Below are positions 36,935 through 46,185 of a DNA stretch of 64,000 bases, one piece after another. The position numbers were made by a program, and so were the translations under genes. Position 1 is the stretch's first letter, and each line of letters opens with the position of its first letter. The DNA is taken from assembly GCF_007991735.1 (NCBI RefSeq), contig NZ_BJYX01000016.1:46637-110636 (forward strand), written 5' to 3'. The notes beneath the pieces are model-generated. The model had not been told where the DNA came from and searched no databases. It worked only from the letters and a program-made list of their open reading frames with translations. The DNA is from Terrabacter aerolatus (GTDB taxonomy: Bacteria > Actinomycetota > Actinomycetes > Actinomycetales > Dermatophilaceae).

Positions 36935-37555
36935 GCAGCCATGCTGCCCTCGTTAATGCAGCGTGTCACCCCTGATCCGCCGGCCGACGCTGGGGTTCAC
37001 GAACATCTCGAACTGTATGACTGTGTTTCGCGATGAAGATCTGGCCATCGCGGTCATCACGGCGCCCTAAGCGCTGTTGACGGCCGGCGTCTCCGAAGAG
37101 TTACCCCGAGACGGGCCTGCTCGACGACGGTCACCGGCACTAGGCGATTCACTTGCTGTGGCGAGCGGCGAGGAGCTTTGGCCTGAGGGGTACAGACGAA
37201 CCCCACGTCAACTGACGTCCCGTTCCTTGAATCGCCCGGGCCACCCCAGAGTCTCCCGACCCACCGGGTCGGTTCATGTGCACGTCTCCGCTGAGTCGTT
37301 CGGCGCGGACCACATGTCGGCTCCCATGAGCCGGAGCGAGTTGGCGTCTGCCGTCGCGGCGCGTCTCGGTCTGCTGGCCCTCGAGCCGCGAGCCGAGTTG
37401 TCCCCTGGCACCGCTCCGCCCGCCGTACGGCATCTCGGACCGCTGCCAAGCTGACCCGCGAGCTGGCGCCATATCAAAGCCTGGGCGTCTTGCATCCGGG
37501 TAGGTCCAACGGGAGGCCCGGCCTGTCCCCGACGCGGGCAGGCTTCGCGGGTGGC
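36935..37555. other. Non-coding stretch in the element
   Basis: About 620 bp without a supportable gene: open frames on both strands have random-looking composition and match no known family. I see no repeat or RNA gene. Confidence 0.5.
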
Positions 37556-38275
37556 TTACGGGGCGTCGTACGCGGTGGTCCGGGCTGCTCCGGGGCCCCA
37601 CGCGTCCTGCAGGTCCGACATCAGCTCGTCCACGGGAACCGCCGGATGCGTGGCGACCAGGCGTCGGCCCTGCCGGAGCAGGACGGTGCCGACGACGATG
37701 GCGGCGAGCCGGTCCAGCAACACCCAGACGCCGAGGGCGACCCAGAGCCACGCGAAGTACAGGCCCACGGTGAACAGGGTCTGGTCGGTGGGGAGCAGGA
37801 CCCGGGCCGAGCCGAGGTCGGACCCGCGGACGGACACGTCGACCGGCTGGCCCTTCATGGTGCACTGGTCGGGGCTGCGGACGCCGGCCAGCGCCGTGGT
37901 GGTCAGGCCCCCGGAGGTGAACTTGGCCTCGACGGTGCACACGGTGCACACAGCCTGCGTCGACGTGCACCTGGAGGTTTGGCTGTAATGGACCGCGACC
38001 ACGGTGCCGGGCACCGTCTGCCCGTCGGGGTAGGCCTCCAAGGAAGACATGTGGGACGCGATGGACCACGCGGCGAGCAGGCCAACGACGACGATCAGGA
38101 CGCCGCCGAGGATGCCGCTGCGGCTCTTGCGCCCATCCAGTGGACTGCGCCGGCCACCGAGGCCGTCCGCGAGCAGCGCGCCACCAGCCAGCTCGGCGGC
38201 CCGGCCGCGCAGGTACGGGTTGAACGAGTATGCCGCGAGCACGGCCCGGAGCCGCCCCATACGGGTGAGCGTCAT
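37556..38275 (-). CDS. DUF3592-like membrane protein
   Basis: A 239-residue protein with an N-terminal cytoplasmic stretch. TM1 is ILGGVLIVVVGLLAAWSIAS. An external loop begins YPDGQTVPGTVVAVHYSQTS, a DUF3592-type beta domain, and contains four Cys (two C-x-x-C-like patches, CTSTQAVCTVCTVEA). TM2 is LFTVGLYFAWLWVALGVWVLL. The function is unknown. Start at ATG 38275; a GTG one codon earlier is possible. Confidence 0.7.
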   Translation of the reverse strand: MTLTRMGRLRAVLAAYSFNPYLRGRAAELAGGALLADGLGGRRSPLDGRKSRSGILGGVLIVVVGLLAAWSIASHMSSLEAYPDGQTVPGTVVAVHYSQTSRCTSTQAVCTVCTVEAKFTSGGLTTTALAGVRSPDQCTMKGQPVDVSVRGSDLGSARVLLPTDQTLFTVGLYFAWLWVALGVWVLLDRLAAIVVGTVLLRQGRRLVATHPAVPVDELMSDLQDAWGPGAARTTAYDAP

Positions 38276-38693
38276 CACGAACGGAAGTGTGACCGCCCAC
38301 CGTCGCCTCTACACCCAAAACGGGGCGTACTGGATCGGCGCGACTCCCGCTCCCGGTTGAGCCTGCGTCGAAAAGAGCGATCAACGACCGGCCCACCCTC
38401 GTCCGGCACGGCAGTGGCAGGGACTCAATCGACGGCCCCGACGCACTCAACAGATCCTCGGTGCGGACCAGACCGGTTACGGGGCGGCTCCTTCAGGCCA
38501 GGGGAGGAGCCGGAGTCTGTGGTTCTCCGTGCGCGTCCGGGGCGACGTGACACGTCGCACTGGGGGACCGTGCGGGGTGCCGGCCGCGATGCACAGGGAG
38601 CACGACGGTCCGGTGCCTCGGCACGGCCGCAACATCGAACCGCGAAGCTGCTGAGCCCGTCGTTTAGTGAATGGGAGTGCCGCGCTAAATGCT
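38276..38693. other. Non-coding stretch in the element
   Basis: About 420 bp with no supportable gene, repeat or RNA. Confidence 0.45.
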
Positions 38694-38984
38694 TTAGCCC
38701 TCCCGTCTAGCAGAGCCGGGGTAGCCCTGCCGATCTTCTTGGCTACCTGTGTCGACGTTCTCGCTTCCTGCGGAGTCCTCACTAGAGCTGTCGCTGTTGT
38801 TCCCGATCCGCTCGTCGGCCATGCTGCGACCCTGTGGGATCTGCTCGTCGAAGCGACCTCCAGTCGCCGAGCCTGCAGCCTCGGACGCGCGGTCGAGCCC
38901 AGAGTCGCTCATCGCCTCGACCTGGTCCCCCTGCTCTTCCATCGCCTTCTCGGCCTGGTTCTTGGCGTCATCGAACATGCTCAT
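38694..38984 (-). CDS. MT0933/Rv0909-like small hydrophilic protein, copy 1 (putative antitoxin)
   Basis: A 96-residue charged protein, MSMFDDAKNQAEKAMEEQGD then GLDRASEAAGSATGGRFDEQ, the pattern of the MT0933-like antitoxin family (DxAKxxAxxh...GxDKAGDxxDxKTGGK). The tail is Ser/Asp/Glu-rich and probably disordered. AAGGAG lies 7 nt before the ATG at 38984. No toxin gene is adjacent. A paralogue at 41956-42219 shares most of the first 60 residues, and the upstream bases are also similar. Confidence 0.75.
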   Translation of the reverse strand: MSMFDDAKNQAEKAMEEQGDQVEAMSDSGLDRASEAAGSATGGRFDEQIPQGRSMADERIGNNSDSSSEDSAGSENVDTGSQEDRQGYPGSARREG

Positions 38985-40153
38985 CGCACAACTCCTTCGC
39001 CGGTAAAGCACACTTTTCGAACATTTAGCCAACGCAGGGGCTAGCGTGGAAGGGACCCGCTTCCAGAATGTGCGGGCGCAGCGGTAAGGGCATGGAGACT
39101 CGCAGCGCGAGGCCGCGGCGTTCGGTGTTGTCGCCCCTGGGGCTGGGGCGACAACACCGGATGCGGTTGTGGGTGTGCGGCGGACGGCTTTTGTCGCCTG
39201 AACAGGTGGCCTGGCCACGCACCCCCGAGGCTCCCACCGGTGGCCCATGCGAGGCACACGGACCCGCGGAAAGTCTGACGGCGCCCCGCCTGAGCGGCCC
39301 TAGGGGGCCCAATAGGCGAGGCGCCCTTCCCGAAGGTACTCCCCTGCACCAGACCGGGACCATCACCTTGGCCACGCGGCCCAAAGTTCGAGTATGCGCG
39401 TCATCGGACGCGGTTTGGCCTGCCCGGGGCACATTGTTCGTCGAGGATGACCTCTAGGCTGTGGCTTTCGATCTGCGCCGCCGCGTCATCCCGCGGCGAA
39501 TGCCGCCTCATTACGCGTAACAGGCACCCACGCAACTGATGGAGCAAGCAGCCGGAGAAGAGACCACGTCCACGGATGGCTGCGCCTCCTGCGCTGTCGT
39601 ACGTGGGGGATGTCTCGCAACAGACCGCCGAATTCACGGACGCGGCGAGCGCAATGGGAGAGGATGTGGTGCGTCGGGTGCTTGCCTGTGACTCTCCAAG
39701 AACGGGCGAGACGGTCGATGCCGGTCGGCGCCCCACGGAAGCTGTCAACAGCACGTGGGTGGGGGCTGGGGCGCAAGGGGACGCTGCTGTCCTCCCATAC
39801 ATCAGCATCGTCCCTGCTCGCCCGATCCCTTGGCTGCTCGCTCACTGAGCTCGGGCCCCAGCGCCCCTACCTGAGACGCTTGCGCCGGTCGAGTCCCGCG
39901 CTCTTGATCGAGGCTTTGGCGCTAGATCGTCACCGTCTCGGCCTGCTTCACCCGCTCCGCCGACGACTTGCCCCGAGAAGCCCACCTGATTGCCAAGGTC
40001 ACCAGTTGCCGACCCGTGATGCCTGATGGCGTGCGCGACGGCGACAACCAACGTCCCTCGGCGCAGCCTACGGACGTGGTTACGCAGGGCGGTTCAGGAG
40101 GTAACCCTCACCGTCGACGCGCCCCGATTTGTCGCAAGGACGAACGCCTCTGT
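38985..40153. other. 1.2-kb non-coding region of the element
   Basis: No gene is supported. Open frames up to 120 codons exist on both strands but lack family patterns and actinobacterial codon bias. The clearest structure is the 15-bp hairpin at 39123-39159. Confidence 0.45.
39123..39159. terminator. Orphan 15-bp hairpin
   Basis: CGGTGTTGTCGCCCC pairs perfectly with GGGGCGACAACACCG around a 7-base loop. It looks like an intrinsic terminator but no adjacent gene is recognised. It may insulate copy 1 of the MT0933-like gene from upstream transcription. Confidence 0.6.
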
Positions 40154-40522
40154 TCAAGCAGCTGGCTGCCCCTGTTGATGCTGAAGATCGTCGAGAAAGC
40201 CCGCAACAGCCTCGACTCCGCCAGCTGTATCCAAGTGCCGCACCGCATGGTCCACCAGGGCGACGGTCGCTCTCGCTGCAGCCTCGGTATACGCCTCGGC
40301 CTGCTGGGAGAATGCTCGTGACAACGCGGCCACTGGATCATCGCCCGCAAGCAAACGCTCGCGAAGTCCGTCCCAGGGATCCAGGAGCCGGATACCGTCG
40401 ACCATGTCGCCGATCGCCAACTGACGGAAGCCCTCGTCGTCCGGTCCCAGCGCGAGATTGAGCCGCACGACCGTCGCCGCGGCCTTGATCAGGAAGGCGG
40501 CCAAGTCATTGGGAGTCTCCAC
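40154..40522 (-). CDS. Hypothetical helical protein
   Basis: A 122-residue, mostly alpha-helical acidic protein (METPNDLAAFLIKAAATVVR, then AVRHLDTAGGVEAVAGFLDD). AAGGAG lies 6 nt before the GTG start, and codon use is biased as in real genes. I do not recognise a family. It has no signal peptide or membrane segment. It lies between two non-coding stretches upstream of the mscL region. Confidence 0.65.
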   Translation of the reverse strand: METPNDLAAFLIKAAATVVRLNLALGPDDEGFRQLAIGDMVDGIRLLDPWDGLRERLLAGDDPVAALSRAFSQQAEAYTEAAARATVALVDHAVRHLDTAGGVEAVAGFLDDLQHQQGQPAA

Positions 40523-40875
40523 GACAGTCTCCTTCTTCTCGCCACGACAGCGAGCCGCGCCCTAACGGATCTCCGCGTACTCTTTGGATCAGGCCTGCAC
40601 GCGATCTCGCGGACGTCCGACGCAGCAGCGGTGTCTCCGAGTCCTTGCACTCTAGTGGTCGACACCCGTCAGGAAACCGTGGCGAGCTCACCCTCGCGAT
40701 TTCCAGGCCGACCTCGCGCGCCCCATCCGGGAAACGGCGACCGCCACCTCGGGTATGCGACGGCAGAGGTGAGCCTCCCGCGCGTCGGCCCCTCCACAGG
40801 GCTCCCGCACGGGAGGCGGTCACAGGTTCTGCGTCACTTCTTCAGGACCGCGAAACTCAACATCGTGAGCCCAGG
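40523..40875. other. Non-coding stretch
   Basis: About 350 bp with no supportable gene; it lies between the hypothetical gene and the end of mscL. Confidence 0.45.
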
Positions 40876-41241
40876 TCAGCGGGACCGCAGCGAGTCGCGG
40901 ATCTCGGTGAGGAGCAGGACCTCTTCGGACGGGGCCTCAGGCTCCGGCTCGACGCCGGCGGCCCGGCGAGCGGCGAGGTGGTTCATCGGAGCAACAACCA
41001 TGAAGTACACGGCCGCAGCCACGATGAGGAAGCTGATCGTCACCGTGATGAACGTGCCGAGGTGGACCCCGCCGGGGGCCCAAGCCGAGAAGTTCGGGGT
41101 CCCGCCGAGCTTGCCGATCACGTCCATGATCACGGTAACGAACGCCTCGATGACCTTGCCGAACGCGCCGGCGATGATGACGGCGACCGCGAGGTCGACG
41201 ACGTTGCCCCGCATGATGAAGTCTTTGAAACCTTTGAGCAT
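40876..41241 (-). CDS. mscL: Large-conductance mechanosensitive channel
   Basis: MscL is a homopentameric membrane valve that opens under osmotic downshock. The 121 residues show the N-terminal amphipathic helix and TM1 MLKGFKDFIMRGNVVDLAVAV, IIAGAFGKVIEAFVTVIMDV, a periplasmic loop, TM2 HLGTFITVTISFLIVAAAVYF and a charged C-terminal bundle (EEVLLLTEIRDSLRS). GGAG is just upstream of the ATG. Its location inside an integrative element is unusual; it may be a second genomic copy. Confidence 0.95.
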   Translation of the reverse strand: MLKGFKDFIMRGNVVDLAVAVIIAGAFGKVIEAFVTVIMDVIGKLGGTPNFSAWAPGGVHLGTFITVTISFLIVAAAVYFMVVAPMNHLAARRAAGVEPEPEAPSEEVLLLTEIRDSLRSR

Positions 41242-41387
41242 CGGTTCTCCCTTGTCAGTGGTCGACGTGGTCTTCGGGGTGTCGGGGTCGAGGTGTTCCT
41301 CGTCCGGGGTGTCCGACCGCCAGCTCCACCGTGACGGTGAGCCGGGCGGCCGGTGTGTCCCCTGGTACATCTGCCGAAGGGTGCTGG

Positions 41388-41594
41388 CTACTCAGCGAGC
41401 TTGGCGATGGCCTGGGCCCAGAGGAAGTACTTGTTCGTGCCGAGGTCACGCACCGTCTTGATGTTGAACGCGGCCTTGAGGTGCTCGGCGTCGGCGGCGC
41501 TGACGCCCTGCAGCGCATCCACCGGCGCGTCGGCCAGCTCACTCACCGAAGAAGCCTCGAACGCCTTGTCGACCTTGGCTGCGATGTCGCCCAT
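41388..41594 (-). CDS. Small conserved hypothetical (helix-hairpin-helix-like)
   Basis: 68 residues: MGDIAAKVDKAFEASSVSEL, then APVDALQGVSAADAEHLKAA, FNIKTVRDLGTNKYFLWAQA. The GVSAADAEHLKAAFNIKTVRDL part resembles a helix-hairpin-helix DNA- or protein-contact motif. AGGAG lies 5 nt before the ATG at 41594. It lies upstream of mscL on the same strand and may be co-transcribed. Function unknown. Confidence 0.7.
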   Translation of the reverse strand: MGDIAAKVDKAFEASSVSELADAPVDALQGVSAADAEHLKAAFNIKTVRDLGTNKYFLWAQAIAKLAE

Positions 41595-41955
41595 GTTCAC
41601 TCCTGAGAGTCAGGGCCCGCCGAGATGGCGGGCAATGGTGCAGATCTACCACCGTCAGCCCACCCCCGCACGCCCAACACCCCCGCGGTCAGTGAATCCC
41701 TAGCGACATCGCGCCCTTTCGGTCACTCAAATTCTCGGTAATTGCTGCGAGGGCGTCCGCTGAGCGTGCCGGCGCGACGTTCGCGGCCAACCCCGAACGG
41801 CAGCGAATTGGAGTGTTTCGCTCGGACGCGTGTCTCAGAATCACTCGCCCTCGGACTCACACTTTCGTCTCGTCGACCGAGGCGGAGCAGCAGTCCGGCC
41901 AACACCTTCAGTAGGCCAACTCGGGCGTCGGGCCCGAGCTGGCCTGGGGCCGGGA

Positions 41956-42219
41956 CTAGCCTTGCTGGTCCTCTTGGCTGCCTGCGTCGAAGCCCTCGCC
42001 GCTCGCCGACGCCTCACTCGAGGTGTCGGCGTTGTTGCCGACCCGTTCGTCGGCCATGTCTCGGCCCTGTTGGACCTGCTCGTCGAAGCGCCCCCCGGTC
42101 ACAGAACTCGCCGCTTCGGACGCCCGGTCAAGACCCTGATCGCTCAGCCCTTCGACCTGGTCGCCGTGCTCTTCCATCGCCTTCTGGGCCTGTTCCTTGG
42201 CGTCATCGAACATGCTCAT
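41956..42219 (-). CDS. MT0933/Rv0909-like small hydrophilic protein, copy 2 (putative antitoxin)
   Basis: An 87-residue paralogue of copy 1: MSMFDDAKEQAQKAMEEHGD and GLDRASEAASSVTGGRFDEQ, with MADERVGNNADTSSEAS in the tail. The ribosome-binding site GAAGGAGTTGTG before the ATG is the same as in copy 1. No partner toxin is seen. Duplication within one element suggests selection or a segmental copy. Confidence 0.75.
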   Translation of the reverse strand: MSMFDDAKEQAQKAMEEHGDQVEGLSDQGLDRASEAASSVTGGRFDEQVQQGRDMADERVGNNADTSSEASASGEGFDAGSQEDQQG

Positions 42220-42696
42220 GGCACAACTCCTTCGCCGTTACAGCTTATGCGCCGGAAACCCGACGACCTTCCCATAGTGGACCCTCCGGCACAGACGGCG
42301 ATAGGGAGCCCTTCGACATGGCTAAGAAATCCTATCCAGCAACCATGTCATTCGAATTCACAAGGCGTTCCCGCCCGAGCTCTGGCCAATACCCAACCGG
42401 ACTCGGTCAGTGCCCGGCGCGCCCATCGTCAGTCTCTAGGACGAGCCCCCGTACTGCCGCCAGCGTTCCGGCTCAGGGAGGCCACGCCAGGCGTTTGCAC
42501 CCGCAAGGGACCGCCGCCTCGGGGTCCGAGCGACCTGCCCGTTGCAGCCGCGATTCTCGGACGCCGGGCGCATCGCGCATGGTCGAGCACCAGGTGGCGG
42601 ACGGCTGTCGCGCATCACCCGACGGATGACAAGCTGGTCGACGGTCGGCAGGTGAGGACTTTCTGTACTGGCTTAAACGCGCCTGCGGCGCGAAGA

Positions 42697-42728
42697 AGCG
42701 CGGGACCCCGCGATGGGGACCCCGCGCT
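42697..42728. terminator. Palindromic hairpin near the right end of the element
   Basis: AGCGCGGG pairs with CCCGCGCT across 16 bases that themselves contain the repeat GGGACCCCGCG. It could be a terminator insulating the att region. Confidence 0.4.
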
Positions 42729-43027
42729 CCGGCGCTGGCGCGCCTACGCGCACCCCATCGCACCCCGCGCTTCAACATGGGGAGGCGCGCGCCCGGTCGA
42801 AGCCTTCTCGATGGTCGGCTCGACGATCATTGGGCGCGGACTCAAGCACCTGGACGCGGAAGGCCCCAGCGGTCGCCGCTCGGGCGCAGTCCCACGGAGG
42901 ACCACTGCCCACCTGGAGCGGCCGGCGCAGTCGACGACCCGCGTCGCTGAGTCCCCGTAGCGCTTTCTGCGCGTCACCACCCAGCCAAGTCCGTACCGAT
43001 CAATGCGCCAACCCGCGGGGCTGAGTC

Positions 43028-43048
43028 GTGTCCCCCCGGTGTCCCCCG
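43028..43048. repeat. Candidate integrase arm site, right copy
   Basis: An exact 21-bp direct repeat of 31639-31659 (tandem GTGTCCCCC units), 83 bp inside the right core. Confidence 0.6.
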
Positions 43049-43130
43049 CGTCCCAAAACGCCCACCCGCCAAGGGCGCCGAGGTAACGCATGCACCGCAC
43101 CAGGACGACCACGACAACGGCCCCGCACCT

Positions 43131-43175
<45 letters not shown>

Positions 43176-43177
43176 GA

Positions 43178-43227
43178 TGAGAAACCCCGTCCCACCTGCG
43201 GAAGCCGCGGGAGGGGCGGGGTTCTCT
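43178..43227 (+). terminator. tRNA-Ala-type terminator beyond the right core
   Basis: TGAGAAACCCCGTCCC pairs with GGGGCGGGGTTCTC. It is about 85% identical to the terminator after the intact tRNA. The next bases (TCATCCGCCCGTCT) match the last codons of int. Confidence 0.7.
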
Positions 43228-43519
43228 CTTGTCATCCGCCCGTCTCCAGCCGATCGGTCCCGACCGGGCCCGCTGAGCTCCCCGGGATTGATGCAGGCCC
43301 GAGGGCGTGCGGAGGACGTGGGTCGATGACGTAAATCATCTGTTTCGGTGCGGATCGGACACGTCGGGACCTACGGTGCACTCGAGTGCTCACCGATGCG
43401 CTCCGGCCCGCCACGGTGGCCCGTTCCAGGGGAGATGCACCGGCCGCGGCCGGTGGGGTCGAACCCGGGCCGCGCTGCAGTCGTAGAGGTCTGTCTGCTC
43501 CCCGTCGAAAGGCCACACC

Positions 43520-44509
43520 GTGCCGCTCCAGTCGTCTCAGGACCTCCTCCCCCGTCAACGCCGAAGGCTCAGCACCTCAGCCGTGCTCGCACTCTCGGTG
43601 GGACTCACCGCGGTCGTGGCCGCCGGCCCCGCGACCGCGAGCACCGTCGCCACCCCGTCTGCGACCACTCTGCAGACGGTTGCCGCTGCGCCGTCCGTGC
43701 CGCTGCACGCCACGGCCGTGCTGACCGGCCCGGGGCAGGTCAAGGTCACCTGGACGGCACCCAGCAGCGCCGGCTCGAGTCCGATCACGGGTTACTCCGT
43801 CACCTACTCGACCGGCCAGTCGGGTGGCGGGCAGGGCGTGTCCTCCACCGCTCGTACCGCCGTGTTCAACGGCCTCCAGACCGGCTCCACCACGTACACC
43901 TTCTCCGTGTGGGCCACCAACGCCGCCGGTGACGGCCCGAGAGTCACGTTTCCGCTGTCCGTCGTCGCGGTGCCGACGTCCCGACCGACCCAGACGGTGT
44001 CGCGCACGACGGCCACGGGAGGCGACCACCTGACCATCTCGGGACGCGGCAACCCCGGCGCGCGGCTCACCATCGAACGGGCCCTCCCGGGCCAGGCGTA
44101 CAAGACGATCGCGGCCGTGAAGGTCGATGCCGCAGGCCACTACGCCGACACGATCACCGTCCTCCGCACGGCCACCTACCGCACGCGCGGCGCGACGGGC
44201 CTGCTGAGCCGGACCAACACCGTCGTCGTCCACAACCGCATGGTCTTCACCGCCGTGCGCGATGGGTTCCGCACGTACACCCTCGGCGGACAGACCCTGC
44301 CGGCGGTCAAGGGACAGCGGGTCAAGCTCTACAACAAGAACGTCAACGGCACCTACTCGCTGCTCGCGATCGTCCTCACCGATCAGTACGGTCGGTGGTC
44401 CTTCACCCACCGCTACAACTTCACGCGGACGTACACCTTCAAGGCCGTCTCCGTCGCGACGCCGTTCAATGCCTCGGCGGCCGCACTGCTGTCCGTCAGG
44501 GTTCACTGA
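43520..44509 (+). CDS. Secreted fibronectin type III domain protein
   Basis: A 329-residue exported protein. The Sec signal peptide (about 1-41) contains RQRRRLSTSAVLALSVGLTA and an ATA-like cleavage region. One FnIII domain (about 60-150) shows PGQVKVTWTAPSSAGSSPITGYSVTY and TTYTFSVWATNAAGDG. Two beta-rich Ig-like or repeat domains follow, with LTISGRGNPGARLTIERALP and QRVKLYNKNVNGTYSLLAIV. It probably binds polymers or the cell wall. The GTG start is preceded by a weak ribosome-binding site, and a strong terminator follows. Confidence 0.85.
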   Translation: MPLQSSQDLLPRQRRRLSTSAVLALSVGLTAVVAAGPATASTVATPSATTLQTVAAAPSVPLHATAVLTGPGQVKVTWTAPSSAGSSPITGYSVTYSTGQSGGGQGVSSTARTAVFNGLQTGSTTYTFSVWATNAAGDGPRVTFPLSVVAVPTSRPTQTVSRTTATGGDHLTISGRGNPGARLTIERALPGQAYKTIAAVKVDAAGHYADTITVLRTATYRTRGATGLLSRTNTVVVHNRMVFTAVRDGFRTYTLGGQTLPAVKGQRVKLYNKNVNGTYSLLAIVLTDQYGRWSFTHRYNFTRTYTFKAVSVATPFNASAAALLSVRVH

Positions 44510-44541
44510 CCCCTGACGACACGGGCAACCCCCGAGTCGGC

Positions 44542-44581
44542 GAGGGCGCAGGTCCGGAAAGGGTTTCCGGCCTGCGCCCTC
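44542..44581 (+). terminator. Hairpin terminator of the FnIII gene
   Basis: GAGGGCGCAGG-T-CCGGAAA pairs with TTTCCGG-CCTGCGCCCTC with one bulge; 33 bp after the stop. Confidence 0.85.
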
Positions 44582-44679
44582 CTCACGTGCAGGGGTGACG
44601 AGCGACGGGAACCGACGCCGGCACGATGCGCGATCGGGCGATGGGGCGCGATCCCCCAGGGGCTTGGCAGACTGGCTCG

Positions 44680-45039
44680 ATGACCGACGTCGTGGATCTG
44701 GACGAGAAGTTCGCGCTCTTCTCCGAGCTCTGGTCGCCCAAGCTCGTGTCGCGACTCAACGACTACGAGGTCAAGGTCGTCAGGCTCCGGGGTGAGTTCG
44801 TCTGGCACACCCACGAGGACACCGACGAGCTGTTCCTCGTCATCGAGGGTCGGCTGACCATCCAGCTGCGGGATCGCGACGTCGTGCTCGGGCCCGGCCA
44901 GTTGTTCGTGGTGCCGCGCGGGGTCGAGCACTGCCCGCGGGCGGACGAGGAGGTCAGGGCACTGCTGCTCGAGCCCGCAGGTGTCGTCAACACCGGGGAT
45001 GCCGGCGGAGACCTGACCGCGCACGTCGAGGAGATCTAG
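44680..45039 (+). CDS. Cupin-domain protein
   Basis: A 119-residue single cupin barrel. Motif 1 is GEFVWHTHEDTDELFLVIEG (His-His-Glu metal ligands) and motif 2 is PGQLFVVPRGVEHCPRADEE (third His). The barrel probably binds a divalent metal. It resembles cupins in sugar or mannose metabolism, but the substrate is unknown. Start at ATG 44680. Confidence 0.88.
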   Translation: MTDVVDLDEKFALFSELWSPKLVSRLNDYEVKVVRLRGEFVWHTHEDTDELFLVIEGRLTIQLRDRDVVLGPGQLFVVPRGVEHCPRADEEVRALLLEPAGVVNTGDAGGDLTAHVEEI

Positions 45040-45138
45040 GCAGCAGCCGACGCGGCCGGCATCGCGGCTGTCTCGGCGGCGGGATCGGTGGCCCCTCCGG
45101 TCAGCGCAGCAGGGCCGGTTGGCGCGCCGGGTGTCGGC

Positions 45139-46185
45139 TCACCCCCGGGCCACGGCGAGAGCGGGAGCCCCCACCGGGCGCAGGGTGACGCGGTCGCCCG
45201 GGGCGAAGTCGGCCACCGCGGCACTCGGCACCTGGACGAGCACCTGCTGGAGGTCCTCGCCGGGGCTGACGACGACCCGGCCCTGGGCGCCGAGGAAGCT
45301 CGAGCTGATGACGACCGCCGATCCCTGTGCGTCCTGGGTGACGGTGAGGTGCTCCGGCCGGATGAGCACCGTGACGGTCCCCTCCGTCGCCGAGCCGGGC
45401 AGCAGAGGGAGGCTGGCCCCGAGCGCCTCGGCGGTGGTCCCGCGGGACGTGCCGACGACGCGGTTGGTCAGCCCCACGAAGTCGGCGACGAAGTCGTCGG
45501 CCGGGCGGGAGTAGAGCTCCTGCGGCGCGGCCAGCTGCAGCAGCTTCCCGCTGCGCATGACCCCGACCCGGTCGGCGATGGCCAGCGCCTCCTCCTGGTC
45601 GTGCGTCACGAAGAGGGTCGTCGTGCCGACCTCGAGCTGGATGCGGCGGATCTCGTCGCGCAGCTGCGTGCGCACCTTGGCGTCGAGGGCCGAGAGCGGC
45701 TCGTCGAGCAGGAGGACCTGCGGCTCGATGGCGAGGGCCCGGGCCAGCGCGACGCGCTGCTGCTGGCCGCCCGACATCTGGTGGGCGTACTTGTCGACGT
45801 GGGCCGACAGCCCGACGAGCTCGAGCATCTCGGCCGACCGCCGGCGCCGCTGCTCGCTGCCCTGCTTGCGCAGCTGGAGGCCGAACTCGACGTTCTGGCG
45901 CGCGGTCAGGTGCGGGAAGAGGCTGTAGGCCTGGAAGACCATCCCCATGTCGCGCTTGTTGGTCGACACCTTGGTCAGGTCCTTGCCACCGACCTCGACG
46001 CGACCGGAGTCCGGGTCCTCGAGGCCGGCGAGACAGCGCAGCGCGGTTGTCTTGCCGCAGCCGGAGGGACCGAGCAGCGCGACGAGCTCTCCGGGCTCGA
46101 GGTGCAGGGTCAGCCCGTCGAGGGCGTTCACCCCCGAGTAGGTGCGGCGCAGGTCGGTCAGCTGCACGGCGACACCACGGGTCAT
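45139..46185 (-). CDS. ABC importer ATP-binding protein (PotA/FbpC type)
   Basis: 348 residues: Walker A LGPSGCGKTTALRCLAG, Q-loop FQAYSLFPHLT, signature MSGGQQQRVALARALA, Walker B VLLLDEPLSALDA, H-loop LFVTHDQEEA. A C-terminal TOBE domain (about 250-348) has VLIRPEHL. It energises the permease pair encoded just upstream. The ATG overlaps the stop of the previous permease gene (ATGA). The family includes iron, polyamine, thiamine and aminoethylphosphonate importers. Confidence 0.94.
   Translation of the reverse strand: MTRGVAVQLTDLRRTYSGVNALDGLTLHLEPGELVALLGPSGCGKTTALRCLAGLEDPDSGRVEVGGKDLTKVSTNKRDMGMVFQAYSLFPHLTARQNVEFGLQLRKQGSEQRRRRSAEMLELVGLSAHVDKYAHQMSGGQQQRVALARALAIEPQVLLLDEPLSALDAKVRTQLRDEIRRIQLEVGTTTLFVTHDQEEALAIADRVGVMRSGKLLQLAAPQELYSRPADDFVADFVGLTNRVVGTSRGTTAEALGASLPLLPGSATEGTVTVLIRPEHLTVTQDAQGSAVVISSSFLGAQGRVVVSPGEDLQQVLVQVPSAAVADFAPGDRVTLRPVGAPALAVARG

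Larger units (their letters stand above)
42220..43130. other. Non-coding right end of the element
   Basis: No gene is supported in about 900 bp. It includes a hairpin at 42697-42728 and the right copy of the candidate arm site at 43028-43048. Confidence 0.45.

Noticed and set aside
37077..37454. A 125-codon open frame in the element
   Set aside because: Third-position composition is not biased and no family pattern is seen; both strands are open by chance.
39486..39848. Overlapping open frames of about 90-119 codons on both strands
   Set aside because: They contradict each other, lack ribosome-binding sites and family patterns.
42240..42960. Several open frames near the right end of the element
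   Set aside because: They are composed of low-complexity Arg/Pro/Gly translations of GC-rich repeats, and no start or ribosome-binding site is convincing.
43232..43558. A minus-strand open frame ending like the integrase (ETGG)
   Set aside because: Only the last dozen codons resemble Int; the rest is unrelated. It is treated as a scar, not a gene.
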